Source: Pseudomonadota bacterium (GTDB lineage Bacteria > Desulfobacterota > Desulfovibrionia > Desulfovibrionales > Desulfovibrionaceae). From it: a DNA stretch of 24,012 nt. This document shows, in pieces, positions 22,748-24,012 of the stretch (position 1 is the first letter of the stretch; every line of letters begins with the position of its first letter). The position numbers and the translations under genes are program-made. The stretch is taken from contig JAEWPX010000040.1 in assembly GCA_023399375.1 (NCBI GenBank), forward strand, positions 1 through 24,012, written 5' to 3'. The notes beneath the pieces are model-generated. The model saw only the letters and a program-made list of their open reading frames with translations. It did not search any database and was not told the DNA's origin.

Positions 22748-22787
22748 TTGCCCTATTGTACGCAAGGTTTGTATAAACACGTGCGTA
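22748..22787 (+). promoter_or_regulatory. Candidate promoter with overlapping inverted repeat upstream of the sensor gene
   Basis: TTGCCC (22748-22753) and TATAAA (22772-22777) are spaced by 18 bp, 21 bases before the start codon. The inverted repeat TACGCA-N17-TGCGTA (22759-22764 and 22782-22787) surrounds the -10, and GTTT-GTAT-AAAC sits inside it. This looks like a repressor or activator site; the Rrf2 protein encoded next door is a candidate binder. Confidence 0.45.
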
Positions 22788-22797
22788 AGGGCGGGGC

Positions 22798-24012
22798 ATG
22801 GCGGACACGGAGAGCACAAGGGGACGCAAGCGCGTTCTGATCGCCGAGGCCGACCAGGCTGCGGCCGACAAGTTGCGCGCGTTGCTTGCGGACTTGGGCT
22901 ACCAGCCGCTAGGACCGGCCGCGGATGCGATGACGGCCATGGACATGGTCGCCAGACTCGCCCCGGACATCGCCATCATCGACCTGTCGCCGCCCGACCC
23001 CGCCTCCGGTCTGGACCTGGGGAACGCGTTGGCCGCCCGAAGCATTCCCGTCATCTTCACCACCGCCAAGCGGGATCTCGGCGTCATGTTCCGGGCGGCC
23101 CAGACCAAGCCCTGCGGGTTGCTGCTCAAACCCCTGGAGCCGCATCTGCTGGCCGTCGCCCTGGAGACGGCCCAGCGGCTGCGGGCCGAAGAGAAGCTCG
23201 CCCGGCGCTGTCAGGAACTCACCGAAAGCGAACGGCGTTTCCGGGCCGTGTTCGAGCAGGCCGGCGTCGGCGTCACCAGGCAGACGCCCGAGGGCCGGTT
23301 TCTCGAGGTCAACGAGCGTTTCGCCCGCATGGTGGGGCGCACGCCCATGGAGCTCGTGGGCCGCTCGTTTTCCGAAATCACCCATCCCGACGACCGCGGC
23401 GACCAGGACGGGGCGCTCGGCGAACTGCTCGCCGGCCAGACGGATTCCATGGCCCTGGAGAAGCGTTACGTGCGTCCGGACGGCACGGCGGTCTGGTGCC
23501 GCCTGAACCTCACGGCCGTGCGCGACGCCTCGGGCAAGGCCGAATGCGTGCTGGCCATCGCCGAGGACATCACCGACCGTCGCCGGGCCGAGGTGGAGCT
23601 CGTCAACCAGCTCTCGTTCCAGCGCAGCCTCATGGACGCCGCCGTCAACCCCATCTACGTCCAGGACCCGCAGGGCCATTACGTGAGTCTCAACCGGGCC
23701 TTCGAAACCTTTCTCGGCGTGTCCATCCAAAGCGCCCTGGGGCTCACGGCGCGGGAAATCTTCTCCGAGGAAACCGGCGAATTCCTGGCCGGCAAGGACC
23801 GGGAGATTCTGGAAACGGGCGGGGTGCAGCGCTTCGAGGTGGCCCTGGAGGACGCGTCCGGCCGGGAGCGCCACCTGGTCTTCCACCGCGCCCGTTTCGA
23901 CGATGCCGACGGCCGGCCGCAGGGCATCGTGGGCGTGGCCACGGACGTAACCGACAGCAAGCTCGTGGAAAAGGCCCTGCGCGACGAGCAGGACGTGCTG
24001 CGGCGCATCCTC
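22798..24012 (+). CDS. Receiver-PAS-PAS sensor protein, 5' part (runs off the window)
   Basis: An ATG-started frame stays open for 405 codons to the window edge. Residues about 11-127 form a receiver domain: strand RVLIAEAD, phosphoacceptor Asp62 (IIDLSPPD), Thr88/Thr89, Lys111 (LLKPLE). The acidic pocket is Glu17 plus Asp19, with Ala at position 18 where an acidic residue is usual. A coiled linker (about 128-143) leads to PAS 1 (about 144-266, ending AEDITDRRRAE) and PAS 2 (about 268-397, ending ATDVTDSKLVEKAL). The end of the window is a helical linker that normally precedes another PAS, a histidine kinase or a GGDEF domain, so the output is unknown. No membrane segment is seen, so it is cytoplasmic so far. 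GGGCGGGG before the ATG is a poor ribosome site. A hybrid histidine kinase is the commonest outcome for this arrangement. Confidence 0.85.
   Translation, partial: MADTESTRGRKRVLIAEADQAAADKLRALLADLGYQPLGPAADAMTAMDMVARLAPDIAIIDLSPPDPASGLDLGNALAARSIPVIFTTAKRDLGVMFRAAQTKPCGLLLKPLEPHLLAVALETAQRLRAEEKLARRCQELTESERRFRAVFEQAGVGVTRQTPEGRFLEVNERFARMVGRTPMELVGRSFSEITHPDDRGDQDGALGELLAGQTDSMALEKRYVRPDGTAVWCRLNLTAVRDASGKAECVLAIAEDITDRRRAEVELVNQLSFQRSLMDAAVNPIYVQDPQGHYVSLNRAFETFLGVSIQSALGLTAREIFSEETGEFLAGKDREILETGGVQRFEVALEDASGRERHLVFHRARFDDADGRPQGIVGVATDVTDSKLVEKALRDEQDVLRRIL

Overview
This window looks like a piece of chromosome from a GC-rich sulfate-reducing deltaproteobacterium of the Desulfovibrionaceae type. 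That is an inference from the strong GC bias, AAGGAG-type ribosome binding sites, a SulP anion transporter wired into a phosphorelay, NhaB, an Rrf2 regulator and abundant two-component proteins. The sequence alone does not fix the species. No tRNA, rRNA, CRISPR array, insertion sequence or phage gene was seen.

Region A (about 31-11123, minus strand) is a five-gene exopolysaccharide synthesis and export operon. In transcription order it encodes: (1) a membrane family-2 glycosyltransferase with an N-terminal PilZ (c-di-GMP receptor) domain; (2) a membrane-anchored PgaB-like protein whose deacetylase motifs are degenerate, with a lectin-like middle domain; (3) a 1627-residue TPR/outer-membrane beta-barrel exporter with a deacetylase-like domain embedded before the barrel; (4) a secreted GH18-like protein; (5) a secreted NodB-type deacetylase with an intact Asp/His/His triad. 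The layout recalls PNAG (pga) and Pel systems but matches neither. It is the best candidate for an undescribed system here. Genes 2-3 and 3-4 overlap, so translation is probably coupled.

Region B (11009-11663) is about 650 bp without a convincing protein gene. It holds a candidate promoter for the exopolysaccharide operon and several strong hairpins.

Region C (11664-14972, minus strand) carries nhaB (Na+/H+ antiporter), a UraA-type NCS2 nucleobase permease, and a 33-residue single-membrane-span peptide with a perfect Shine-Dalgarno sequence.

Region D (15008-21988, minus strand) is a six-gene operon. It encodes a TetR regulator, a SulP transporter with a roughly 140-residue soluble insertion, a three-part protein (cytidylate-kinase-like, BON-like and receiver domains), a Cache-type membrane histidine kinase, a stand-alone receiver, and a truncated kinase-like protein that resembles a phosphotransferase. 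An 18-bp perfect palindrome just upstream of the TetR gene is the probable operator, and a strong double hairpin at 15014-15057 ends the unit. The layout suggests an anion transporter with its own phosphorelay.

Region E (22182-24012, plus strand) holds an Rrf2-family regulator with three cysteines placed as in IscR, followed by the 5' part of a receiver-PAS-PAS sensor that runs off the window.
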